Below are positions 1 through 6,611 of a stretch of 6,831 bases of DNA, piece after piece; within the stretch, counting starts at the first letter, position 1, and every line of letters starts with the position of its first letter. The notes beneath the pieces were generated by a model. It saw nothing but the letters and a program-made list of their open reading frames with translations. It was not told the origin of the DNA and did not search any database. The stretch comes from JAWLGW01 sp964569055 (GTDB lineage: Bacteria; Planctomycetota; J058), in assembly GCA_964569055.1 (NCBI GenBank), contig CAZMSZ010000398.1:1-6831 (forward strand), written 5' to 3'. The position numbers and the translations under genes were made by a program.

Positions 1-28
1 GTGCGGCGGCCCCCGCCCCCCCGTTCGG

Positions 29-34
29 TATAGT
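29..34 (+). promoter_or_regulatory. possible -10 element upstream of the operon
   Basis: TATAGT lies in the only AT-leaning spot of an otherwise C/G-only leader and differs from the sigma-70 consensus TATAAT at one position. It is about 45 nt upstream of the proposed TTG start at 80, a sensible 5' UTR length. No TTGACA-like -35 box is visible at the right distance; that stretch is C-rich. This is a weak, position-based call, and the true promoter could lie before the window. Confidence 0.22.
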
Positions 35-79
35 GCCCCGCCGCGCGCCCGGAGCGCGCGCTGACGTGGGGGCTACGCC

Positions 80-2596
80 TTGCAGGACCCGTGGAGCTGG
101 CTGCTGGGTCGGACTGCGGCGGGGGCGTGGCGCCATGTGCCCCATCAGGCGCAGCAGCTCGGGCAGGGGCAGGACCCCAGCCAGGAGCCGCGGGTCGAGG
201 TCATTCGCCGGCTGATCGCCTACCCGTCCCGGGCCTTCGCGGCCGTGGTGGAGGCCGTGGCGGCGCTCGACCGCCCCGACCAGCCCGTGCGCTGGCTGTG
301 CTACCGCGACCCCGGGGCCTCGCCGGCGCGCCCCTACTGGCTGTGCTTCGTGACGGCGCGCGAGGACGGGCGCCGGTTCCACGTGGGGATCGAGCTGTTC
401 GACCGGGCGCGCCTCGGGCTGTGGTTCTTCTCCGGCTTCGCCGCCGACGCGGTCCCCGCGGCGCTCCAGGCGCCGTTCCCGGCGCGCCCCGAGGTGTCGC
501 TCCCGCGCCTCGAGCTCGGCGACGCCGACGTCGCCGGGCGTCCGGTCGCCCGCTGGATCGCCGAGGCCTGGCGCGACGCGCTCCGCTTCGATGGGCCCGG
601 CGGCTCGTCGGCCCGGCCGAGCGACGAGAGCGCCGAGGTCGACGCCACGATCACCAGCGCGCGCGCGCCGAAGGTCGACGGCCGCCACTACCACGACGTC
701 TCCCTGCGGGCCTCGCGCGCGCGGCTGGTCTCGTTCATCCCCATGAGCGAGAGCGGGGACCCCGACGAGCCGATCGAGCAGCGCGTGCGGCTCCACCCGC
801 TCTGCCGGCTCTCGACCGTGATCGGGCGCGACCCGCGCTGCGACCTCGCGCTCGACCACCGCAACATCTCGGCCGAGCACTGCCGGCTCACCTGGCGCGA
901 CGGGATCCCGGTGGTCGAGGACCTCGGCAGCAAGAACGGCACCAAGGTCGAGGGCAAGCCGGTGGGGCCGGGCGAGGCCCTCCCGCTCCCCCCCGAGGCG
1001 CGGATCGAGCTGGGGACGGTCCTGTGCCTGTTCGTGCAGGACCTGCCCGAGCCGTCCGAGGGGCCGCGGCGCCACCAGGAGCGGGTCGAGGCGCTCGTCG
1101 CGAGCGGCCGGTTGAGCGCGGCCGACGCCCGCTCGGTCTACGACGAGGCCGAGCGGCGCGGGGTCACGCCGGGCGAGGTCCTCCTGCTGCGCGGGGCGCT
1201 CGCCTTGGCCGACTGGGCGCCTCCCCGCGGGGGCGGCTGCGGCGGGCTGGCCGGGCTGCTGCTGCTGCTCGCGCCGCTGCTCCTGCTGGCGGGCTGCACC
1301 AGCTTCGCGATCCCGCCGCTCTACGAGCAGGACCTCGACCCGGCCCCGCAGCGCGAGGCGCAGCGCCGGGTGGAGTGGGACTTCGACATCGGCCTCCGCC
1401 CCCTGTTCCAGGCCCGCGCCGACGCCGAGACCCAGCGCGCCGAGGGGCACCTCCTGTTCCCGCTCGGGTACATGCAGCAGGAGCGCGACGAGAAGCTGCT
1501 GCGGATGTACCCCATCTACCAGCGGATCGTGCGCACCGACCCCGACGGGTTCCAGGACGACGACACCCTGGTGTTCCCGCTGCTCGCCACCGGGCACCAC
1601 CCCGTCGAGGGGAGCTACCTGTACGTGTTCCCGTTCGGGGGCACGCTCAAGGGGCTGCTCGGCAAGGACGAGGCCCTCGGCGTGCTGTTCCCGCTCTACG
1701 GCTGGACGCGCCGCGGCGAGACCGAGTCGCACCACATCTTGTTCCCGCTGATCTCGCTCACCTACGGCGGCGGCGTGTCCGGGTTCCGGTTCCTGCCGTT
1801 CTACGGCCACCTCGAGAAGCGCCGGCCCGACGGCGAGCTGGTGTTCAACCGCACCACGGTGCTGTGGCCGCTGATCAGCTGGGCGGCCGAGAACACCAAC
1901 AGCCGCAACCCGTTCCGCTCGCTGGTGGTGTTCCCGTTCTTCGGCTTCACCCGCAGCGAGTGGATGGACGACACCACGATCCTGTGGCCGTTCTTCCGCT
2001 GGTGGGAGGACAAGCGCACCGGCTACCAGGAGTACCGGCTCCCGTTCCCGTTCTTGATCTTCGGGAGCGGGCCGGAGCAGTCGCGGTTCGACCTGTGGCC
2101 GCTGTTCGGGTTCCGCGAGCGGGGGAGCTACCGGCGCCACTTCTTCCTCTGGCCGATCGAGCGCTACGAGACGATCGAGACCGAGGAGTACGTGGACCGC
2201 AGGCTGTGGGTCCTCCCCTTCTTCTGGGGGCACCACCGCCGCTACAAGCAGGGGCTGGACGGCGCGCCGCCCGGCGAGGACGTGCAGGTCAACGTGTGGC
2301 CCCTGCTGCGCTACGAGGAGCGGCGCGACGGCACGTTCGAGGTCGCGTTCCCCGCGCCGCTGTGGTTCGAGGACCCGACCTTCAACTTCGACGCGATCCT
2401 CGGCCCGCTGTGGCGCCTGTTCCGCTACCGCCGCGAGGCCGACGGGCGCACCCGGCTCGACGTGCTGCTCGGCCTGTTCAGCGCCCGGAGCGGGCCCGAG
2501 GAGGAGCGCTGGGACATCCTCGGCGGGCTGGTCGGGCGCACGACCCGCGCCGACGGGACCTCCACCACCCGCCTGCTGTGGGCGCTGGAGTTCTAG
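80..2596 (+). CDS. FHA-domain / WPLF-repeat membrane protein (possible two-gene fusion)
   Basis: This is an 838-residue open frame. Residues 1-175 are a tryptophan-rich N-terminal region I do not recognise. Residues about 233-318 form an FHA domain, the fold that binds phosphothreonine peptides, with the diagnostic residues G249-R250, S264-x-x-H267 and N286-G287-T288. Residues 332-378 (GRLS..DA, then G.TPGEVLL..G) resemble the small helical MshEN / type II secretion ATPase N-terminal module. Residues 384-405 are a Leu-rich hydrophobic segment ending in the lipobox L403-A-G-C406. Residues 410-838 repeat aromatic blocks such as LWPL, FPFF, LWPFF, FPFL and NVWPLL every 20-40 residues; this type of repeat occurs in uncharacterised bacterial lipoproteins. 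The TTG start follows an in-frame TGA at 62-64 and a GGGGG run about 8 nt upstream; GTG at 137 is a poorer alternative. The frame stops 4 nt before mlaE. If made as one chain, FHA would be cytoplasmic and the repeats extracytoplasmic; otherwise a separate lipoprotein could start at TTG 1205. The frame is certain; the single-protein reading is not. Confidence 0.8.
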   Translation: MQDPWSWLLGRTAAGAWRHVPHQAQQLGQGQDPSQEPRVEVIRRLIAYPSRAFAAVVEAVAALDRPDQPVRWLCYRDPGASPARPYWLCFVTAREDGRRFHVGIELFDRARLGLWFFSGFAADAVPAALQAPFPARPEVSLPRLELGDADVAGRPVARWIAEAWRDALRFDGPGGSSARPSDESAEVDATITSARAPKVDGRHYHDVSLRASRARLVSFIPMSESGDPDEPIEQRVRLHPLCRLSTVIGRDPRCDLALDHRNISAEHCRLTWRDGIPVVEDLGSKNGTKVEGKPVGPGEALPLPPEARIELGTVLCLFVQDLPEPSEGPRRHQERVEALVASGRLSAADARSVYDEAERRGVTPGEVLLLRGALALADWAPPRGGGCGGLAGLLLLLAPLLLLAGCTSFAIPPLYEQDLDPAPQREAQRRVEWDFDIGLRPLFQARADAETQRAEGHLLFPLGYMQQERDEKLLRMYPIYQRIVRTDPDGFQDDDTLVFPLLATGHHPVEGSYLYVFPFGGTLKGLLGKDEALGVLFPLYGWTRRGETESHHILFPLISLTYGGGVSGFRFLPFYGHLEKRRPDGELVFNRTTVLWPLISWAAENTNSRNPFRSLVVFPFFGFTRSEWMDDTTILWPFFRWWEDKRTGYQEYRLPFPFLIFGSGPEQSRFDLWPLFGFRERGSYRRHFFLWPIERYETIETEEYVDRRLWVLPFFWGHHRRYKQGLDGAPPGEDVQVNVWPLLRYEERRDGTFEVAFPAPLWFEDPTFNFDAILGPLWRLFRYRREADGRTRLDVLLGLFSARSGPEEERWDILGGLVGRTTRADGTSTTRLLWALEF
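1205..1297 (+). other. internal signal-peptide-like segment with lipobox; possible second start
   Basis: Within the long FHA frame, TTG at 1205 (residue 376) opens a stretch that reads like a complete type II signal peptide: a short N-region with one Arg (R383), a Gly-rich turn, a run of Leu/Ala, then the lipobox Leu-Ala-Gly-Cys with Cys encoded at 1295-1297. A GGGGCG run lies about 8-10 nt before the TTG. The following Thr-Ser-Phe is typical of a mature lipoprotein. It may be the true start of a separate WPLF-repeat lipoprotein, or a transmembrane anchor inside one fused protein. The upstream Arg-rich flank and acidic downstream flank both predict N-terminus in, C-terminus out. Confidence 0.5.
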
Positions 2597-2600
2597 CGCC

Positions 2601-3377
2601 ATGAACGCCTTGCTCGTCCCGGTGCAGTGGCTCGGCGCTCGGACCCTCGGCCTGGTCCGCGACCTCGCCGAGGTGTTCGCCCTCCTGTACGGGGCGCTGG
2701 TCGTGCTGTTCTACGTGCGGACCCGCGGGCTGCGGCTGGTGCTCGAGGTCACCGTCACCCAGCTGCTGTTCACCGGGGTCCACGCGCTCCCGCTGGTGAG
2801 CCTGGCCTCGCTCGCCATGGGGACGCTGATCATCACCCACGCCAACACCTACCTGCCCACCGTCGAGCTCAAGGCGAGCGTGGCGGCGCTGATCATCGTC
2901 AGCGACGTGGTCCCCCTGTTCGTGGCCATGGTCCTGCTCGGCCGCTCGGGCACCGCGATCTGCGTGGAGCTCGCCGGCATGAAGCTCTCGGGCGAGATCG
3001 ACGCGTTGCGCGCCATGGGCCTGCCGCTCGAGCACGTGATCGTGCTGCCGCGCCTGATCGCCGGGGTCGTCGCGGCCTGCGTGCTGGTGATCTACGGGCT
3101 CACGATCGCGCTCGGCGCCGGCTACGCCGTGAGCAAGGCGATCGGCTCGCTCCCGTTCGCGCTGGAGGCGCTGATCAACGTCCCGAGCTACCGCGACTTC
3201 CTGGTCGCGCTGTTCAAGGCGGCGCTGTTCGGGGCGAGCGTCGTGCTCGTCGCGATCCGCGAGGGCTGCTCCGTCCAGGCCTCGCCGCGCGAGATCCCGC
3301 AGGCCACCACGCGCGCGGTCGTCAACAGCATGGCGATCGTGCTGGTCCTCAACAGCCTGATCTCGATCACCACCTGA
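2601..3377 (+). CDS. mlaE: MlaE-family lipid ABC transporter permease
   Basis: This is a 258-residue inner-membrane permease of the MlaE/YrbE family, close to the usual length of about 260. It would form the membrane core of an MCE transporter that moves phospholipids or other lipids between the two membranes. Visible family marks are GRSG (114-117), the cytoplasmic coupling stretch EIDALRAMG (132-140) that contacts the ATPase, the PR of VLPR (150-151), and the C-terminal ATTRAVVNS (235-243). Hydrophobic stretches lie at about 26-38, 51-80, 94-114, 145-178, 204-219 and 240-256. The usual ELGP motif before GRSG reads DVVP (102-105), a divergence in a normally conserved place. ATG 2601 is preceded by GGAG at 2587-2590, and the gene starts 4 nt after the upstream stop. 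Its stop overlaps the next start in TGATG, implying translational coupling. Family assignment is secure; the transported lipid is unknown. Confidence 0.93.
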   Translation: MNALLVPVQWLGARTLGLVRDLAEVFALLYGALVVLFYVRTRGLRLVLEVTVTQLLFTGVHALPLVSLASLAMGTLIITHANTYLPTVELKASVAALIIVSDVVPLFVAMVLLGRSGTAICVELAGMKLSGEIDALRAMGLPLEHVIVLPRLIAGVVAACVLVIYGLTIALGAGYAVSKAIGSLPFALEALINVPSYRDFLVALFKAALFGASVVLVAIREGCSVQASPREIPQATTRAVVNSMAIVLVLNSLISITT

Positions 3378-4516
3378 TGCCCAAGCCGCTCGGACAGCCG
3401 CTGCTGCAGCTCGAAGGCGTGACCGCCGGGTACCGCGCCACCGAGGACGTGATCCGCGAGGTCACGTTCGACGTGGCCCGCGGCGAGGTGGCCGCGCTGG
3501 TGTCGCTCGACGTCTCGGCCGGCAAGACCACGCTCCTCAAGGCGGCGGCGGGCCTGGTCGAGCCGCGCGCCGGCCGGGTGCTGTTCGAGGGCGAGGACGT
3601 CAACCGCATGAGCTACGCGCGAGATCAGCGGTTCCGCGCCCGCTGCGCGGTCGCGCTCGAGGGCGGGGCGCTGCTCGTCAACCGCACGATCTGGGAGAAC
3701 GTGGCCCTGCCGCTGCGCTACCACCGCGGGCTGTGGTCGCGCGAGCTGAACAAGATCGTGGAGCGGCTGCTCGCGCTGTGCGGCTACACCGAGGACCTGC
3801 GCGCCTACCCCTGGCAGGTCAGCCCGCGCAGCCGGCGCCTGGCGGCGCTGGCGCGCGCCCTGGCGCGCGACCCCGACCTCGTGCTGGTCGACCGGTTCTT
3901 CGAGGGCCTCGAGATGCCCGACTGGCGCCGGCTGTTCGAGCTGGTGCTGGAGCTGAACCAGGGGCAGGGCGTCGCCTGGCTGCTGGTCTCCGAGCTCGAC
4001 CCCGCGATCTTCCAGGTGGCCGAGCGGGTGGCCGTGCTCGAGGCGGGGCGCTTGATCGCGCACGGGTTCCGCCGCGACCTCTACGCCGACGGGCGGGTGC
4101 GCGCGGCCTTCGAGGCCGCCGAGATCCGGCCGCACCGCAAGGGTGACAGCGAGCGGATCCTGATCGTGGAGTCGAGCGAGGACGACTTCGCGCTCCTCAG
4201 CTCGGGCGGCTCCGCGAGCGACGACATGCCCGCCTTCGGCTCCGACTCGCCGCCGCCCGCCGCCGCGCCCCGGCCGGCCTCGGCGCGGCGGCGCTACGAC
4301 CGCGCGCTGGGCGAGACGCTCTACATCGACGGCACCGTCGACGAGGCGCCCGAGCCGGCCCCGCGCAACGTCCACCGCCCCACGGACGGGCGCAACGCGC
4401 CGCTCGAGCGCGGCGCGCTGCCGCCCGACGAGGGGCTCGAGACGATCAACCTGACCAGCCAGGACGTGCGCGACCTCGAGCTCGAGGACGACGACGACGA
4501 GGCGGAGGGGCGCTGA
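3377..4516 (+). CDS. mlaF: MlaF-like ABC subunit with degenerate ATPase motifs and acidic C-terminal tail
   Basis: This 379-residue protein has an MlaF-type nucleotide-binding domain at about residues 10-250 plus an extra tail of about 130 residues; MlaF itself is about 270 residues. The fold is clear from GRVLFEGEDV (66-75), ENVALPL (107-113) and AALARALARDPDLVLVD (156-172). Catalytic motifs are eroded. Walker A reads LDVSAGKT (44-51), with two of three glycines gone but Lys50 kept. The Q-loop Gln is Glu95. The signature LSGGQ reads VSPRS (148-152). The catalytic Glu after Walker B Asp172 is Arg173, the D-loop Asp is Glu179, and the H-loop His is Glu206. This predicts poor or no ATP hydrolysis, and possibly altered ATP binding. 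The tail is rich in Ser, Pro, Ala and Asp/Glu, looks disordered, and ends in an Asp/Glu run. The start overlaps the mlaE stop (TGATG) and has no clear Shine-Dalgarno, so it probably depends on coupling. The intact frame argues against a pseudogene. It may heterodimerise with an active ATPase encoded elsewhere, or act as a structural or regulatory subunit. Confidence 0.88.
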   Translation: MPKPLGQPLLQLEGVTAGYRATEDVIREVTFDVARGEVAALVSLDVSAGKTTLLKAAAGLVEPRAGRVLFEGEDVNRMSYARDQRFRARCAVALEGGALLVNRTIWENVALPLRYHRGLWSRELNKIVERLLALCGYTEDLRAYPWQVSPRSRRLAALARALARDPDLVLVDRFFEGLEMPDWRRLFELVLELNQGQGVAWLLVSELDPAIFQVAERVAVLEAGRLIAHGFRRDLYADGRVRAAFEAAEIRPHRKGDSERILIVESSEDDFALLSSGGSASDDMPAFGSDSPPPAAAPRPASARRRYDRALGETLYIDGTVDEAPEPAPRNVHRPTDGRNAPLERGALPPDEGLETINLTSQDVRDLELEDDDDEAEGR

Positions 4517-5652
4517 TGCGCACGACCATCGTGAAGAACGAGCTGGCCGTCGGCTTCTTCGTGGCGACCGCGATCCTGATCGGCGTGTACGTGTTCTTCC
4601 AGCGCACGCGCGAGAAGGGGCTGCTCGACGTGCGGCGGGTCCAGTTCGTCGTGCCGCACGGGAGCGGGCTGCAGCCGGGCGCGCCCGTGCTGGTGCGCGG
4701 GATCCAGGTCGGCTCGGTCGACGACATCGAGCTGACCGCCGACAGCAAGGTCAAGGTGACCTGCTCGATCGCCCCCCGCTTCGTCTCGCGGGTGCGGGCC
4801 GACGCGGTCGCCTCGGTCGTGGAGCCGCCGCTCCTCGGCGCGACCACGGTCGAGCTCGAGCCGGGGACCCAGCCCGAGCCGGTCAAGCCCAACCAGGCGC
4901 TCGAGTCCACGACCAAGCCGGCGCTGTTCGCCAAGGTGGGGGAGATCGAGCGCAAGGTGGACGGGGTGGTGGCCCAGGTCAGCAGCTTCATCACGACCGC
5001 CCAGCGCACGCTCGACACGATCGACTCGATCGCGCTCAAGGTGGACCGCGGCGAGGGCCTCCTCGGGCGCCTCGTCAACGACGAGGCGCTGGCGCGCGAG
5101 ACGAGCGGGCTGGTGAGCGACGCGCGCGCGATCGCGCGCGACGTGCGCGAGGGCGAGGGCGCGCTGGCGCTCGCGCTCCGCGACGAGGCGTTCGCCGACG
5201 ACATCCGCACGGCGACGAGCGACCTGCGCAAGGTGATCGAGGAGGTCGACCGGGGGCAGGGCTCGCTCGGGCGCCTGCTCAAGGACCCGGCCCTGGTGGA
5301 GGAGTCGACCGCCCTGATCCGCGACGTGCGCGGCTCGCTCGCCAAGCTCGACGCCCTGAACGAGGAGGCGCGCGCGAGCGTGGGCAAGGTGAACGCGGTG
5401 CTCGAGACCACCCAGCGCGCCGTGGGCAAGATCGAGGGCCTGGTCGACACGGCCGACCGCGTCACCGGCGAGGTGGCGGACACGCTCCACCGGATCAACC
5501 AGGGCGAAGGCACGATCGCGGCGCTCCTCAACGACGACGCGATCTACCGCGAGACCAAGAGCCTGCTGAAGGAGCTGCGCGAGAGCGTCGAGGACCTGCG
5601 CGAGCAGGCCCCGATCAACAGCTTCCTCGGCGTCGTGTTCTCGGCGTTCTGA
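4516..5652 (+). CDS. mlaD: MlaD-family MCE-domain protein with 34-residue C-terminal repeats
   Basis: This is a 378-residue MCE protein, the substrate-binding channel part of the lipid transporter, anchored in the inner membrane and facing the periplasm. Residues 1-9 are cytoplasmic, about 10-28 form one transmembrane helix, and about 40-118 form the MCE domain, with GLQPGAPVLVRGIQVG (51-66) and the PLLGATTVELEPG strand (105-117) as clear marks. Residues about 140-365 are long, charged, probably coiled-coil helices. They are interrupted by G-[EQ]-G motifs followed by a short Leu-rich turn and an acidic pair, at G179, G213, G247 and G330; the first three are exactly 34 residues apart. E. coli MlaD is about 183 residues, so this is a long form like those thought to build periplasm-crossing tubes. 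The C-terminus is hydrophobic (SFLGVVFSAF, 369-378). ATG 4516 overlaps the mlaF stop in TGATG and has a strong GGAGGGG Shine-Dalgarno at 4504-4510. Confidence 0.93.
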   Translation: MRTTIVKNELAVGFFVATAILIGVYVFFQRTREKGLLDVRRVQFVVPHGSGLQPGAPVLVRGIQVGSVDDIELTADSKVKVTCSIAPRFVSRVRADAVASVVEPPLLGATTVELEPGTQPEPVKPNQALESTTKPALFAKVGEIERKVDGVVAQVSSFITTAQRTLDTIDSIALKVDRGEGLLGRLVNDEALARETSGLVSDARAIARDVREGEGALALALRDEAFADDIRTATSDLRKVIEEVDRGQGSLGRLLKDPALVEESTALIRDVRGSLAKLDALNEEARASVGKVNAVLETTQRAVGKIEGLVDTADRVTGEVADTLHRINQGEGTIAALLNDDAIYRETKSLLKELRESVEDLREQAPINSFLGVVFSAF

Positions 5653-5665
5653 GCGAGGACGCCTC

Positions 5666-6583
5666 GTGCTCCGCCCCTGGCTCGCGCTCCTCGTCCTCGC
5701 CGCCGGCTGCGCGTCCGCGCCCACGCCCGAGGAGCTGGCGCACGCGGAGCAGGTGGCGGAGGCGCTCGGACGCGTGGTCCGCCTCCACTACGACCAGCGC
5801 CTGGCCGCGGCCGGCGTGACCGGCGCGCCCGCGCCGGCCGAGCTCGCCGGCGCCCGGACGCGGCTGACCGAGGCCCTGACCGCCGCGGGCGAGCGACCGG
5901 ACGCGGCGGGCGCGAGCCTGGCCGCCTGGGCCGACGCCGCGCGGACCGTCCTGATCCGCGGCGGCTACGTGTTCCTGCCGATCGGCGACGACCCGGGGAT
6001 CTGCGTGGCGCACGGCGACGAGCGCGCCACGGGCCTCAGGCAGCCGGTGTTCGACCTCACCGCGCGCTACCGGCGGGTCACCCACCGCGGGGTCACGATC
6101 CCCTCCTTCGCCCACTACGCGGCGCTCAAGTCGGGCCGGGCCCCCGTTCGTCCGCTCGGTCGTCGGGAGGGCCCGACCGTGTTCCTGGATCTCGAGGCGA
6201 TCGAGCGGCATGCGGGGCGCGGGCCGTTCCACGGCCTGTCCGCCGAGCGGCTCCGGCGCCTGGTCGAGGCGCACCAGGCGGCGCTGATCTGGCTCGACGA
6301 CCAGGACCCCGCCGCGTGGCGGGTGGAGGAGCTGGCCCCGGAGCGCCGCGCAGCCTGCGCCCTGCTCGCGGCGCTCTACCACCAGGGGGGCCCCGAGGCC
6401 GACGCGCTCCTGGCGCGGCTAGCCGACGGGGATCCCGACTCCCTGGGCCCCCTCACCGCGCGCCTGGCCCGCCTGCTGGTCCGCGCCCTGCGCGGGCGCG
6501 CCGTGGCGGCGGCGGCGCCAGCTTGCTACGCCGACCTGCGCCTCCCCCGCACGTTCGCCGCGGCCTGGGTCGCCGGGGACTGA
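5666..6583 (+). CDS. lipoprotein of unknown function, last gene of the mla-type operon
   Basis: This 305-residue protein begins with a short type II signal peptide: Arg3, a hydrophobic core (5-13) and the lipobox L11-A-A-G-C15, so lipidation at Cys15 is expected. Ala16 at +2 favours the outer membrane under the E. coli Lol rule, though that rule may not apply in this organism. The mature part looks soluble and mixed: helical at about 22-95, then a more strand-like part (VLIRGGYVFLP, 95-105), a segment with VFLDLEAIERHAG (172-184), and Ala/Leu/Arg-rich helices at the end. I recognise no family; it does not look like MlaA, MlaC or the PqiC-type auxiliary lipoprotein. GTG 5666 is chosen because GAGGA at 5656-5659 sits about 7 nt upstream and the signal peptide starts directly there. 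It lies 13 nt after mlaD on the same strand, so it is probably co-transcribed and a periplasmic or outer-membrane partner of the transporter; this role is inferred from context only. Confidence 0.85.
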   Translation: MLRPWLALLVLAAGCASAPTPEELAHAEQVAEALGRVVRLHYDQRLAAAGVTGAPAPAELAGARTRLTEALTAAGERPDAAGASLAAWADAARTVLIRGGYVFLPIGDDPGICVAHGDERATGLRQPVFDLTARYRRVTHRGVTIPSFAHYAALKSGRAPVRPLGRREGPTVFLDLEAIERHAGRGPFHGLSAERLRRLVEAHQAALIWLDDQDPAAWRVEELAPERRAACALLAALYHQGGPEADALLARLADGDPDSLGPLTARLARLLVRALRGRAVAAAAPACYADLRLPRTFAAAWVAGD

Positions 6584-6595
6584 TCGGGCACCGCA

Positions 6596-6611
6596 CGCGC
6601 CTGGGGGCGCG
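6596..6611 (+). terminator. weak GC hairpin after the operon
   Basis: CGCGCC and GGCGCG can pair around a TGGG loop, forming a 6-bp stem 13 nt after the lipoprotein stop. No T-run follows, so it is not a classic intrinsic terminator; in DNA this GC-rich, such stems also arise by chance. Position just after the last operon gene is the main support. Confidence 0.2.

Noticed and set aside
33..215. Small GTG-start open frame at the window start (60 codons)
   Set aside because: Arg/Gly-rich, no Shine-Dalgarno, and overlaps the start of the FHA gene in another frame.
91..2604. Plus-strand frame of 837 codons shifted relative to the FHA frame
   Set aside because: Its product is Arg/Ala/Pro-rich without any domain, whereas the other frame holds a full FHA domain and repeats; it is a GC-driven shadow.
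5123..5140. 18-bp perfect palindrome centred on GATC within mlaD
   Set aside because: It arises from alternating Ala/Arg/Ile codons (GCG, CGC, ATC) in a coding helix; chance is likely at this base composition.
4321..5724. Long minus-strand open frame (467 codons) opposite mlaD, and similar long minus frames at 2478-3035 and 3188-4375
   Set aside because: They oppose well-supported Mla genes and their translations are Arg/Ala/His-rich low-complexity text, as expected from stop-poor high-GC antisense DNA.
6130..6177. 8-bp inverted repeat (GTCGGGCC / GGCCCGAC) inside the lipoprotein gene
   Set aside because: A 32-nt loop within a coding region and pure G/C arms make this an expected chance match.
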